DNA from: Bdellovibrionales bacterium
GTDB lineage: Bacteria; Bdellovibrionota; UBA2428
Assembly (NCBI GenBank): GCA_018266335.1
Contig: JAFEAR010000090.1
Location: 62,001 to 126,000 of the forward strand
DNA length: 64,000 nt
Reading direction: 5' to 3'
Shown: positions 18,089 through 26,078 of the stretch, piece after piece
How the letters are laid out: each line of letters opens with the position of its first letter
Position numbering within the stretch: the first letter of the stretch is position 1
Notes under the pieces: generated by a model
Told to the model about the DNA's origin: nothing
The model's input: only the letters and a program-made list of their open reading frames with translations
Databases searched by the model: none
Made by a program: the position numbers and the translations under genes

Positions 18089-19639
18089 TTACGCTACCTT
18101 CTCAACGCCCGCGGCGAGCTTCATGACGCTCTCCTGATTGGCTTCGTTCTTGTTCAACACTCCGGCCATGGCTCCCTCGCGCATAACGAGCACGCGATCG
18201 CTCAGACCCAATACTTCGGGCAAATCCGAAGAAACCATCACAATGGCCACGCCCTGTTCGGCGAGCATATTGATGAGGCCATAAATTTCTTGGCGAGCTC
18301 CCACATCGATCCCGCGCGTGGGCTCGTCCAAAAACAAAACGCGCGGACCAATGGCGAGCCATTTGGCCAACACGATTTTCTGTTGGTTACCGCCGCTGAG
18401 CGTGCGCACTTCGGTTTGCGCGCTAGGCGTTTTAATCCTTAGCCGCTCGATGTATTCACGCACCACCTGGCTCGATTGGTGCCGGTTCAATACGTTCATC
18501 GGCGACATGCGCGGAAGCGCTGCAAGTGTAACGTTTTCTTCTACACTCCGATCAAGCAGCAAGCCGGTGATCTTGCGATCTTCCGTAACCAGGGCCACAC
18601 CCCGGTCAATCGCGTCGTTGGGCCCATAAATGTGAGTCTTCTTCCCGTCTACCCAAACATCGAAGCTCACCCGCCGGCGCGACATCGCGCCGAAAAGCGC
18701 CGAGATAAGCTCGGTACGCCCGGAACCCACGAGACCCGCAATGCCAAGAATTTCGCCGGCACGCACCGAAAACGAAACATCCTTCACGGCGGGAGTGCTG
18801 GCATTCCGTGGACGAACATTGAGGTGCTCCACGCGAAAGGCTTCGGCACCTAATTTCGGATGGCGAACGGGATAAAGATCGGTGATGGCCCGTCCCACCA
18901 TCATGGAAACAACTTTTTCGGGCTCAAAAGCACTGCGCTCGATCTCGCCGACGGTCTGACCATCGCGCAAAATTACGATGCGATCGGCTAGCCGAAAGAC
19001 TTCTTCCATACGGTGCGAAATATAAATAATGGTGTGACCGCGGCCACGCAGCTCGCCCAGAATACGAAACAAGGTTTCCGATTCGGTTAGGCTCAGCGCC
19101 GAAGTAGGTTCGTCGAAAATAAGCACATTGGCATTCGTCGCGAGGGCCCGCAAAATTTCTACCAGCTGTTGGTTGCCCACACTAAGATCGCGCAGCGGCA
19201 AGGTAACGTCCACTTCCACGCCAATATCGCGCAACCAGCGACGCGCCTGCCGATCGCGTGCGCGCTCGTCGATGATGCCCAGAGCCTTGAGCGTGAGCGG
19301 CTCCATCGAGAGAAACATGTTCTCTGCCACCGTCATATCCGGAAACAAATTCAGTTCCTGGTGAATGATGGCCACGCCACGCTCGCGTGCATCTTTGGTG
19401 GATTTGAACTTTTGTTCGGCACCATCCAGCAAAACTTGGCCCTTGTAATCGGGATAGGGAATAACCCCCGACAGAACTTTCATGAGCGTAGATTTACCGG
19501 CGCCGTTCTCTCCCATAAGGGCCAGAATTTCGCCGGGACGAGCGCGAAAATTAACGTTGTTGAGCGCCTTCACGCCCGGGAACTCCATGGAGATCCCGAG
19601 CATTTCTAGATGCCCTTTGTCGAAACTAGCGGGTGACAC
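18089..19639 (-). CDS. xylG: Sugar ABC transporter ATPase with two ABC domains, XylG/RbsA family
   Basis: 516 residues with two ABC domains. The first has Walker A GENGAGKST, signature LSVGNQQ and Walker B VLIFDEPTSAL; the second has the degenerate Walker A GLVGSGRTEL and signature LSGGNQQK that are normal in this family, then VLFLDEPTRGIDVG. It energises the permease encoded 5 bp downstream. The binding-protein gene is 21 bp upstream, giving operon order F-G-H. Confidence 0.92.
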   Translation of the reverse strand: MSPASFDKGHLEMLGISMEFPGVKALNNVNFRARPGEILALMGENGAGKSTLMKVLSGVIPYPDYKGQVLLDGAEQKFKSTKDARERGVAIIHQELNLFPDMTVAENMFLSMEPLTLKALGIIDERARDRQARRWLRDIGVEVDVTLPLRDLSVGNQQLVEILRALATNANVLIFDEPTSALSLTESETLFRILGELRGRGHTIIYISHRMEEVFRLADRIVILRDGQTVGEIERSAFEPEKVVSMMVGRAITDLYPVRHPKLGAEAFRVEHLNVRPRNASTPAVKDVSFSVRAGEILGIAGLVGSGRTELISALFGAMSRRRVSFDVWVDGKKTHIYGPNDAIDRGVALVTEDRKITGLLLDRSVEENVTLAALPRMSPMNVLNRHQSSQVVREYIERLRIKTPSAQTEVRTLSGGNQQKIVLAKWLAIGPRVLFLDEPTRGIDVGARQEIYGLINMLAEQGVAIVMVSSDLPEVLGLSDRVLVMREGAMAGVLNKNEANQESVMKLAAGVEKVA

Positions 19640-19660
19640 GCGAACGCCGTACGTACCGGA

Positions 19661-20683
19661 TTATTTCCGGCCGTAGATCTCCTCGCGGGTGTGAAAGCCC
19701 GATTTAATAATTTTCTCTTCGATGTCGGCCTTTTGAATCGGAAACACCGGCGTGTTGAGCACGGGCACCTGATTGCCGCCGCCTACATCAACTTTGCCTT
19801 CCACGGTTAGGGCTTCGCCCTTCGCCAACTTCACCGCCGCTTCGGCCGCCGCATCCGCCAACGGTTGAATTGCTTTCAGCACTTCGAACTGTTGACGATC
19901 GGCCACCAAGTTTTTCATGGCGGTCAAATCGGCATCGGCGCCGCCAATGAACACCTTGCCTAGCAATTTTTGTTCGGCGAGGGCCTGCACGGCGCCGTTG
20001 GCCATGCCGGAGTTGTTCGCCAGGATGGCGTCGATTTTATTCTTATGCACGGTGAGTGCGTTCTCGACGGTCTTCATGGCCAGGTCGGGCGACCAGCCCG
20101 CATGGGCTTGATTCACGACCACTTTGATATCCGGGAATTTCTTGAGCGTATCTTCTACGCCGCGAGTGATTTCGTTGGCCACACTGTGACCCGATTCACC
20201 GCGCAGAATGATGTAATTGCCCTTGCCGTGCGTGAACGCCGCCGCAGCTTCGGCCTGCAGCACGCCCACTTTGTAAGAATCCTGAGTAACGTAAAGATCC
20301 AAGGGAGCGTTGTTGATCACGCGATCGTAGGCGATGACTTTAACACCGTCCCGATGCGCCATGGTCACGAAGCTGGAAGCCGCATTCGAGTTCACGGGCT
20401 GCACCACCAAAACTTTGACTCCCTGCGAGAGCACGTTCTCTACTTTGGCGAGCTGTTCCTGTTCGCTGTTGTTAGCGGCGGCGAAGACCACTTCGGCGCC
20501 TAGAGATTGGGCTTTGTCTTCGAAGAATTTCTTGTCCTTAGCGTAACGCTCTTCCTGGAGCGTTGCCAAAATGAAACCAACTTTGACTTTGCCGGTGGTG
20601 GAAGCCGATTTTTTGCCGGTGCAACCGACCAACGAGGCAACGGTAACGAGCGCGGCGAGAGACGATGCAAACATGCGACCCAT
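19661..20683 (-). CDS. xylF: Sugar ABC transporter substrate-binding lipoprotein, XylF-like
   Basis: About 340 residues starting MGRMFASSLAAL with lipobox 'VASLVGCTGKKS', so it is a lipoprotein. The Peripla_BP_4 fold is visible in 'VKVGFILATLQEERYAKDKK', 'NNSEQEQLAKVENVLSQGVK' and 'VLVVQPVNSNAASSFV', closely like D-xylose-binding XylF. The start at 20683 has GGAGATCCTT just upstream; the longer frame to 20896 crosses the promoter region. It is divergent from the TPR lipoprotein gene (124 bp between starts). Confidence 0.87.
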   Translation of the reverse strand: MGRMFASSLAALVTVASLVGCTGKKSASTTGKVKVGFILATLQEERYAKDKKFFEDKAQSLGAEVVFAAANNSEQEQLAKVENVLSQGVKVLVVQPVNSNAASSFVTMAHRDGVKVIAYDRVINNAPLDLYVTQDSYKVGVLQAEAAAAFTHGKGNYIILRGESGHSVANEITRGVEDTLKKFPDIKVVVNQAHAGWSPDLAMKTVENALTVHKNKIDAILANNSGMANGAVQALAEQKLLGKVFIGGADADLTAMKNLVADRQQFEVLKAIQPLADAAAEAAVKLAKGEALTVEGKVDVGGGNQVPVLNTPVFPIQKADIEEKIIKSGFHTREEIYGRK

Positions 20684-20807
20684 AAGGATCTCCTTCGTTC
20701 TAAAACCCTTTGTTATCCCACCCCGGTCGCCTCTTATCGCGTCATTTTCGCGCAAAGTCAAAAGCCAAGCCTCGTTTCCGGAGAAGGCGAAGTATATAGT
20801 TGCAAGA

Positions 20808-21590
20808 GTGAGAATTCGTTCCGTTTCCCAGCTTATTGGCCTCGGTGTTTTGGCGGCCTGCGCCTCGAACTCCCAACGCTCCGAACAGGACCGCACCTAC
20901 GCGCAAACTCACTTCGAAGTAGCCATTGGTTTTTGGCAAGAAGGTCATTTTCCGGAAGCTCTGGCCGAGTTTCAAAAGGCCCACAATCTAAACCCCGAAG
21001 AGCCCGACTACCTGATGCATCGGGGCATGGCCTACCTGCGGCTAGAACGCTTTGACCTAGCCGAAGCCGATGTGGCCCAGGCCTGCACTATGCGCAAGCC
21101 CTACCCAGAGTGCTGGAACAACCTGGCCTACGTACAGTTGGCGCGCAAAAATGCCCCGGCAGCGGCCATTTCGGCCCGCAAGGCCCTCGAAACCGACACC
21201 TACACGGCTCCCGAGCTAGCCCTCGGTAACCTGGCCAATGCCCAAATTGAAATGAAACAGTACGCCGAGGCCAAGGCGACCATCGACCACGCTCTGCGCC
21301 TAAGCCCCAACAACTGCGACGTACGTTTTTTACTGAGTCGCCTGGCCATTCGTCAGAATGACTACGATTTGGCCCTGAGCGAATCCAAGCGCACCGTGTT
21401 TTTCTGCCGACTCAACCCCACGGCTCACCTGTGGGAGGCTTACTCGTTCTACAAAATTGGCCAACGGGCCCGGGCCGAACGCAAATACCGCGACATCATG
21501 GACCTATTTAGAAAATCCGAAGCTGTTGACGCCAGCCGAACCGCGTTAGAAAAGCTGAACAAGCGAATCCCACTGGACGAGCCGAAATGA
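20808..21590 (+). CDS. TPR lipoprotein, PilF/PilW-like
   Basis: About 260 residues starting at GTG 20808 (VRIRSVSQLIG) with lipobox 'GVLAACASNSQ'. At least four tetratricopeptide repeats follow, e.g. 'AIGFWQEGHFPEALAEFQKA', 'LMHRGMAYLRLERFDLAEAD' and 'ALGNLANAQIEMKQYAEAKA'. This layout matches PilF/PilW, the outer-membrane pilotin for the type IV pilus secretin. The RodZ-like gene follows 16 bp downstream and PilT is convergent after it, which supports a pilus role; other TPR lipoproteins look similar. An ATG start further upstream would remove the lipobox context. Confidence 0.7.
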   Translation: MRIRSVSQLIGLGVLAACASNSQRSEQDRTYAQTHFEVAIGFWQEGHFPEALAEFQKAHNLNPEEPDYLMHRGMAYLRLERFDLAEADVAQACTMRKPYPECWNNLAYVQLARKNAPAAAISARKALETDTYTAPELALGNLANAQIEMKQYAEAKATIDHALRLSPNNCDVRFLLSRLAIRQNDYDLALSESKRTVFFCRLNPTAHLWEAYSFYKIGQRARAERKYRDIMDLFRKSEAVDASRTALEKLNKRIPLDEPK

Positions 21591-21606
21591 AGAGGAATGT
21601 AGTTTC

Positions 21607-22656
21607 ATGAGTGAGACAGAAAAGGGCACTTTCGACGCCGTAACTTTTGGCCACTGGCTGCGCGACGAGCGCACGAAAAAGAACATCAGCCTCGAAGAAA
21701 TTGCGGCCGTTACTAAGGTTCACATCACCCAGCTGAAGAACCTAGAAGACGGCATTCGCGATCGCCTGCCGGCTCCGGCTTTTGTGCGCGGTTTTTTGCT
21801 CTCCTATGCTCGCCACTTGAATCTGAACGAAGACGAAGTGCTCTCGCGATTTAAGGAAGGCCAACCCCAAGAAAGCGGCCAACCTCTCGGCCGCGCCATG
21901 CGCGCCGCTCAATCGAGCAGCCAGCCTAAAGTGCGCCTCGTGGAAGGCTCCCGCATCGGTCATGCTCCCGCTTCGAAAGATTTGGAAAAGCCTCAGCCTG
22001 CCCTGCTGAAGGGCAAGAACATCGCGCTGATTGCCCTCGGACTCGCGCTCATCGTGGGCGTGGGCATGCTCATCTCGCTCGGTAAAAAACACAAAAAGGC
22101 CCGCAAGGAAGCCGCTCAGGTAAGCGAAGTAGCAAGCACCCCCGTGCCGACCACACCCCCTCCCGCGGCTGCGCCGACCCCCGAAGTCCCGGCGCCCACC
22201 AAAGCCCCCGAACCCGTGGCACCTAAAGCCGCCCCCGCCGTGGCCGCCAAGCCGACCCCTGCCGCACCGGCCGAGGCAACCGCGCCCGGTAGCAAAAAGT
22301 TCTCGCTTGAACTGCACGCCATCGAGCAAAGCTGGGTCAACGTGCGTATCGACGACAAAGATTCTTCGGGCATGATTCTCGCCCCCGGCAAAGCCTATCC
22401 CTTCGAGGCGGACCGTCGCGTGATTCTCTCACTGAGCGACGCCGGTTCGGTAGAAATCAAATGGAATGGCACGTGGTACGCCCCGCCCGGCTTCCGTGGC
22501 GATGTACGCTCCCTCACTCTTCCCGATCAACTCAACAAGCTGACGCCGCGTGCATTGGCGCCCAAACCTAAAGTGCCCAAGCCCAAACCAGCAGTAGCTC
22601 CGGCCGAGCCCGTCCCCGAGGAAGGCAATGCCCTTCCCCAGGCACCCACGGAATAA
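21607..22656 (+). CDS. RodZ-like protein: XRE-type HTH, one TM helix, DUF4115
   Basis: 349 residues. Residues 1-85 form a Cro/CI-like helix-turn-helix of the RodZ type ('WLRDERTKKNISLEEIAAVT', 'RLPAPAFVRGFLLSYARHL'). One transmembrane segment lies near residues 140-158 (NIALIALGLALIVGVGMLI). A long Pro/Ala/Lys linker follows, then a DUF4115 domain ('HAIEQSWVNVRIDDKDSSG', 'VEIKWNGTWYAPPGF'). RodZ links MreB filaments to the elongation machinery; in some bacteria such proteins also regulate genes. The C-terminal Lys/Pro tail is unusual. Confidence 0.82.
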   Translation: MSETEKGTFDAVTFGHWLRDERTKKNISLEEIAAVTKVHITQLKNLEDGIRDRLPAPAFVRGFLLSYARHLNLNEDEVLSRFKEGQPQESGQPLGRAMRAAQSSSQPKVRLVEGSRIGHAPASKDLEKPQPALLKGKNIALIALGLALIVGVGMLISLGKKHKKARKEAAQVSEVASTPVPTTPPPAAAPTPEVPAPTKAPEPVAPKAAPAVAAKPTPAAPAEATAPGSKKFSLELHAIEQSWVNVRIDDKDSSGMILAPGKAYPFEADRRVILSLSDAGSVEIKWNGTWYAPPGFRGDVRSLTLPDQLNKLTPRALAPKPKVPKPKPAVAPAEPVPEEGNALPQAPTE

Positions 22657-22668
22657 CTAGGGCTTGCT

Positions 22669-23922
22669 CTAACTGCTCGTTCCCGTTTTTTTGATGTTCG
22701 GAAGTCCACCGGGCGGAGGCAAGCCGCCGGGGGGCGTCTGCGCAGGAGGGACCGCCGTCAGCGGCCGCGTTCCGGCGACTCCCGACTGAGTTCCTCCCGA
22801 AGACATAGGATTCATGGCCAAGTTGGTGACCATGCTGTTCTGCTGGTTGTTCGCGCCGGCGTCGCGGGGCGCCCACTGCGTGAAGAGTGTTTTATCGTTG
22901 GCATTTTCCCAAGCATCGGGGCCCAGCACCGTGCCTGCCCGCACAAGCTCCAAGAGGGCCTGGTCCAAAATGACCATGCCTTCTTTGCGACCCGTCTGCA
23001 TGGCCGAAGGAATTTGAAAGGCCTTGCCTTCGCGAATCAGGTTCGCAACGGCGGGGGTGTTCACGAGAATATCATGCACCGCCACACGGCCACGGCGATC
23101 CGCCGTGGGAATAAGCTTTTGCGAAATTACGGCGCGCAAACTCTCCGAAAGCATGGAGCGAATTTGCGGCTGCTGCTCGGCCGGAAAAGAGTCGATGATC
23201 CGGTCAATGGATTTGGGCGCCGAGTTGGTGTGAAGTGTAGCGAAGACCAAGTGGCCCGTTTCGGCGGCCGTAATGGCTAGCGCGATGGTTTCGGGGTCCC
23301 GCATTTCGCCCACCAGAATCACGTCCGGATCTTCGCGCAACGCCGCTTTGAGCGCCGAGGCAAAATCCGTAAAATGCGATCCCAGCTGACGTTGGTTCAC
23401 CATGCAGCGTTTGGTTTCGTGCTGGTACTCGATGGGATCTTCTAGCGTCAGAATGTGCTGACGGTAGTTCACGTTGATGTGGTTGATCATGGCCGCCAAG
23501 GTGGTGGACTTACCGGAGCCCGTGGGACCCGTAACGAGCACGAGTCCGTTCGGATACGTGCACGCTGTTTTGCAGATAGCGGGCAAGTTAAGCTCTTCCA
23601 TGGTCGGCGGATTTTCCGCCAGGGCGCGAAAGACCGCGCTCAAACCGTGGCGCTGGTAAAACACGTTCACCCGAAAAACACCCAGGCCCGGAACTTTGAT
23701 CGCAAAGTCGGAGCTGCGCTTCTGCGCAATTTCGGTTTTTTGTTGGGGCGAAGTGATTTCACCGATCATCGTTTCTACATCTTTGGCGCTCTGCACGGGC
23801 ACTTCAATTTTAGCCAGGTCGCCACGAATACGAATCATAGGACTCGCATTGGCTGCGACGTGCAAGTCGGAGCCTTTCTGCTTAATAAGTAACTGCAATA
23901 GAGGAACGACGGCGGCGGCCAT
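22669..23922 (-). CDS. pilT: Type IV pilus retraction ATPase PilT family
   Basis: 417 residues. Walker A GPTGSGKSTTLAAM, Asp box 'ILTLEDPIEYQHE', Walker B 'DVILVGEMRDPETIALA', His box 'TGHLVFATLHTNSAPKSIDR' and 'AVISQKLIPTADRRGRV' identify a PilT/PilU retraction motor rather than PilB. The N-terminal 'LIKQKGSDLHVAANASP' is also typical. The C-terminus is about 60 residues longer than usual and is Pro/Gly-rich (TAVPPAQTPPGGLPPPGG). No other pilus gene is next to it except the PilF-like candidate. Confidence 0.93.
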   Translation of the reverse strand: MAAAVVPLLQLLIKQKGSDLHVAANASPMIRIRGDLAKIEVPVQSAKDVETMIGEITSPQQKTEIAQKRSSDFAIKVPGLGVFRVNVFYQRHGLSAVFRALAENPPTMEELNLPAICKTACTYPNGLVLVTGPTGSGKSTTLAAMINHINVNYRQHILTLEDPIEYQHETKRCMVNQRQLGSHFTDFASALKAALREDPDVILVGEMRDPETIALAITAAETGHLVFATLHTNSAPKSIDRIIDSFPAEQQPQIRSMLSESLRAVISQKLIPTADRRGRVAVHDILVNTPAVANLIREGKAFQIPSAMQTGRKEGMVILDQALLELVRAGTVLGPDAWENANDKTLFTQWAPRDAGANNQQNSMVTNLAMNPMSSGGTQSGVAGTRPLTAVPPAQTPPGGLPPPGGLPNIKKTGTSS

Positions 23923-24026
23923 ACTTAAGATACTTATCGGTCGCCCGGGGCGTTAACTTAACAAACGTTTGACTCCCTTCGTCATCAACTTTCGCCAGCA
24001 ATCACCCGTAGCGGTAGAAGCCATTT

Positions 24027-25574
24027 ATGCCGACGGAAATTCTCATCACTAAATCTTCACGGGAAAGCCGCGTCGCACGCCTCGACAACGGCCACTTGGT
24101 TGAGTTGTTCATTGAACGGGCCAAGGACCGCGGAATCGTAGGCAACATTTACAAGGGCCGCGTGGCCCGCGTACTCCCTGGCATGCAAGCGGCCTTCATT
24201 GAAATGGGCCTGGCCCGCACGGGCTTTTTGTACGTTTCAAATATCATCGATCCCGAAGCCAAAGACATCAACGAAGACGGATTCGACGAAGATGGCGAGA
24301 ACGCATCCAGCACCGAAAACGAATCCGAAGAGCCCGCGGAGCCACGCGATCGCGACAAAGCCCTGCCGAATATTTCATCGCTCATCCACGAGGGACAAAC
24401 CATTCTCGTGCAGGTCATCAAGGAGCCCATGGGCACCAAGGGCGCACGACTTTCGGGCTACATCAGCTTGCCCGGGCGCTACCTGGTCTATTTGCCCGAC
24501 ACGCGCCACATCGGCATTTCTCGTCGCATCGAAAACGGCGACGAACGTGAACGCCTGCGGCAGATCATCGAAAAAAACCGCCCCGCTCAGGGCGGATTCA
24601 TTGTGCGCACCGTGGCCGAGAACGCCACCGAGAAGCACCTCAAAGACGACATGGATTACCTGGTCAAACTTTGGGGTTCCATTAAGAAGAATGCCGAGAA
24701 ACAATCCGCACCAAGCCTGGTGTACTCGGACTTGGATTTACCGAGCCGAATTATTCGCGACCGCGTCACCGACGACGTCGACCGCATTCTGCTCGACGAC
24801 CTGACAACCTTTAAGCAGATCACCAAATTCATTCAGTCCTTTTTGCCCCGCTTTAAGAAGCGCATCGAACTGCATACGGACAAGACCCCACTCTTTGAAT
24901 TACACGGCATCGAAACCGAAATTACGCGCGCCGTGGCCCGCAAGGTTTGGCTCAAATCCGGCGGCTACATCATCATCGACGAAACCGAAGCGCTCACCAC
25001 CATCGACGTCAATACGGGTCGCTTCGTGGGTCGGCGCAACTTGGAGGACACCATCCTCCAAACCAACCTCGAGGCCGTAAAGGAAATTGCCTACCAAATC
25101 CGCCTGAGGAACCTAGGCGGAATTATCGTGTTGGACTTCATCGATATGGATCGCGTGCAAAACCGCGACCGCGTTTACCAATCATTTCTAGAGGAGCTGC
25201 GTAAGGATCCGGTTCGTACCAACGTCCTTCCCATCAGCCAGCTTGGTCTGATTGAAATGACCCGCAAACGCACCCAAGAGAGCCTCCGCCAAAAGCTGAC
25301 CTCGGCCTGCCAATACTGCGAGGGTAAAGGCTTCGTGAAGTCGCGGGATACGGTGGCCTACGAAATACTGCGCGAGTGCCAGCGGGAGTCCGTGAACGCC
25401 CCCGATTCGCAAGCCCTCGCCGTCTATTGCCACCCCGCCATTGCCGAAATTTTTGCCGAAGAAGAGCGGGTTAGCATCGAAGAACTCGAGAAGAAACTGG
25501 GACGTCGCGTTACCATCAAGGTCGATCCCAACCTCCATTTGGAGGAGTACGAAATTTTTGCGCGCGACGTGTAA
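24027..25574 (+). CDS. rng: Ribonuclease G/E family endoribonuclease
   Basis: 515 residues. An S1 domain ('GNIYKGRVARVLPGMQAAFI') is followed by the RNase E/G catalytic core with metal-binding Asp residues in 'TIDVNTGRFVG' and 'IVLDFIDMDRVQNRDR', and the Zn-link motif CQYCEGKG. Between about residues 80 and 115, inside the S1 domain, lies an insertion rich in Glu and Asp ('DINEDGFDEDGENASSTENE'). There is no long RNase E scaffold tail, so RNase G type is the better name. The ATG at 24027 is 105 bp from the divergent pilT start. The next gene is the dnaA-like gene after a 500-bp origin-like gap. Confidence 0.92.
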   Translation: MPTEILITKSSRESRVARLDNGHLVELFIERAKDRGIVGNIYKGRVARVLPGMQAAFIEMGLARTGFLYVSNIIDPEAKDINEDGFDEDGENASSTENESEEPAEPRDRDKALPNISSLIHEGQTILVQVIKEPMGTKGARLSGYISLPGRYLVYLPDTRHIGISRRIENGDERERLRQIIEKNRPAQGGFIVRTVAENATEKHLKDDMDYLVKLWGSIKKNAEKQSAPSLVYSDLDLPSRIIRDRVTDDVDRILLDDLTTFKQITKFIQSFLPRFKKRIELHTDKTPLFELHGIETEITRAVARKVWLKSGGYIIIDETEALTTIDVNTGRFVGRRNLEDTILQTNLEAVKEIAYQIRLRNLGGIIVLDFIDMDRVQNRDRVYQSFLEELRKDPVRTNVLPISQLGLIEMTRKRTQESLRQKLTSACQYCEGKGFVKSRDTVAYEILRECQRESVNAPDSQALAVYCHPAIAEIFAEEERVSIEELEKKLGRRVTIKVDPNLHLEEYEIFARDV

Positions 25575-26078
25575 GCAGACACCACCTTACGCGCGGCAAC
25601 ATTGTCTATTTTCAGAGTGAAAGGGAAGAGCCTTTCACAAAAGCGTCAAAATTTTTGTGAAGCGTATTGACAGCATCTTATCCACAAAAGGCGCTGTAAG
25701 ACGGAAAGACGAATCGCCCAAAACCGCTATAAACGGCATCGGAGTAAGACTTTGGTAGGCCGTGGATTGAGCGAAAAGCCTTACTTCGTCGCATAAGTTA
25801 AAAAAAGGCAAAACAAGCTGAATATGCATAAAAATATTTAAAAACAGACGAAATGCTCGTACTTTAATTATCCACATTAAATTGTGAGTGAAGTGGATAA
25901 CACCTCAAGCCTCAAGAATTACGCGTAATGAAGAAAAGGCATGTGGATAACCTGTGAATAACTTGTGGATGAGCGAACTTTATGCGGAAAATTGCAATTA
26001 TGAATTCCGCCGGTCGATGTCAAAAAACTGTATTAAAGATGCTCCTCTTCGGACCTTTCTTTGGGGGAGATCTTAACC
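25575..26078. other. Candidate chromosomal replication origin (oriC) with DnaA-box cluster
   Basis: A 504-bp gene-free, AT-rich gap directly upstream of a dnaA gene. DnaA boxes of the TTATCCACA type: perfect on the plus strand at 25678-25686 and 25868-25876; perfect on the minus strand at 25942-25950; one-mismatch minus-strand copies at 25892-25900 (TTATCCACT), 25953-25961 (TTATTCACA) and 25964-25972 (TCATCCACA). Five of six lie in 105 bp. An A/T-rich stretch at about 25790-25870 next to the cluster is a candidate unwinding element. Plus-strand boxes are on the left and minus-strand boxes on the right. The same boxes could also serve autoregulation of dnaA. Confidence 0.72.

Noticed and set aside
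20571..20807. N-terminal 79-codon extension of the TPR lipoprotein
   Set aside because: It would overlap the divergent xylF gene and bury the lipobox inside the protein.
25667..25672. TTGACA as a -35 element inside the origin-like gap
   Set aside because: No matching -10 at 16-18 bp; overlaps the first DnaA box region.
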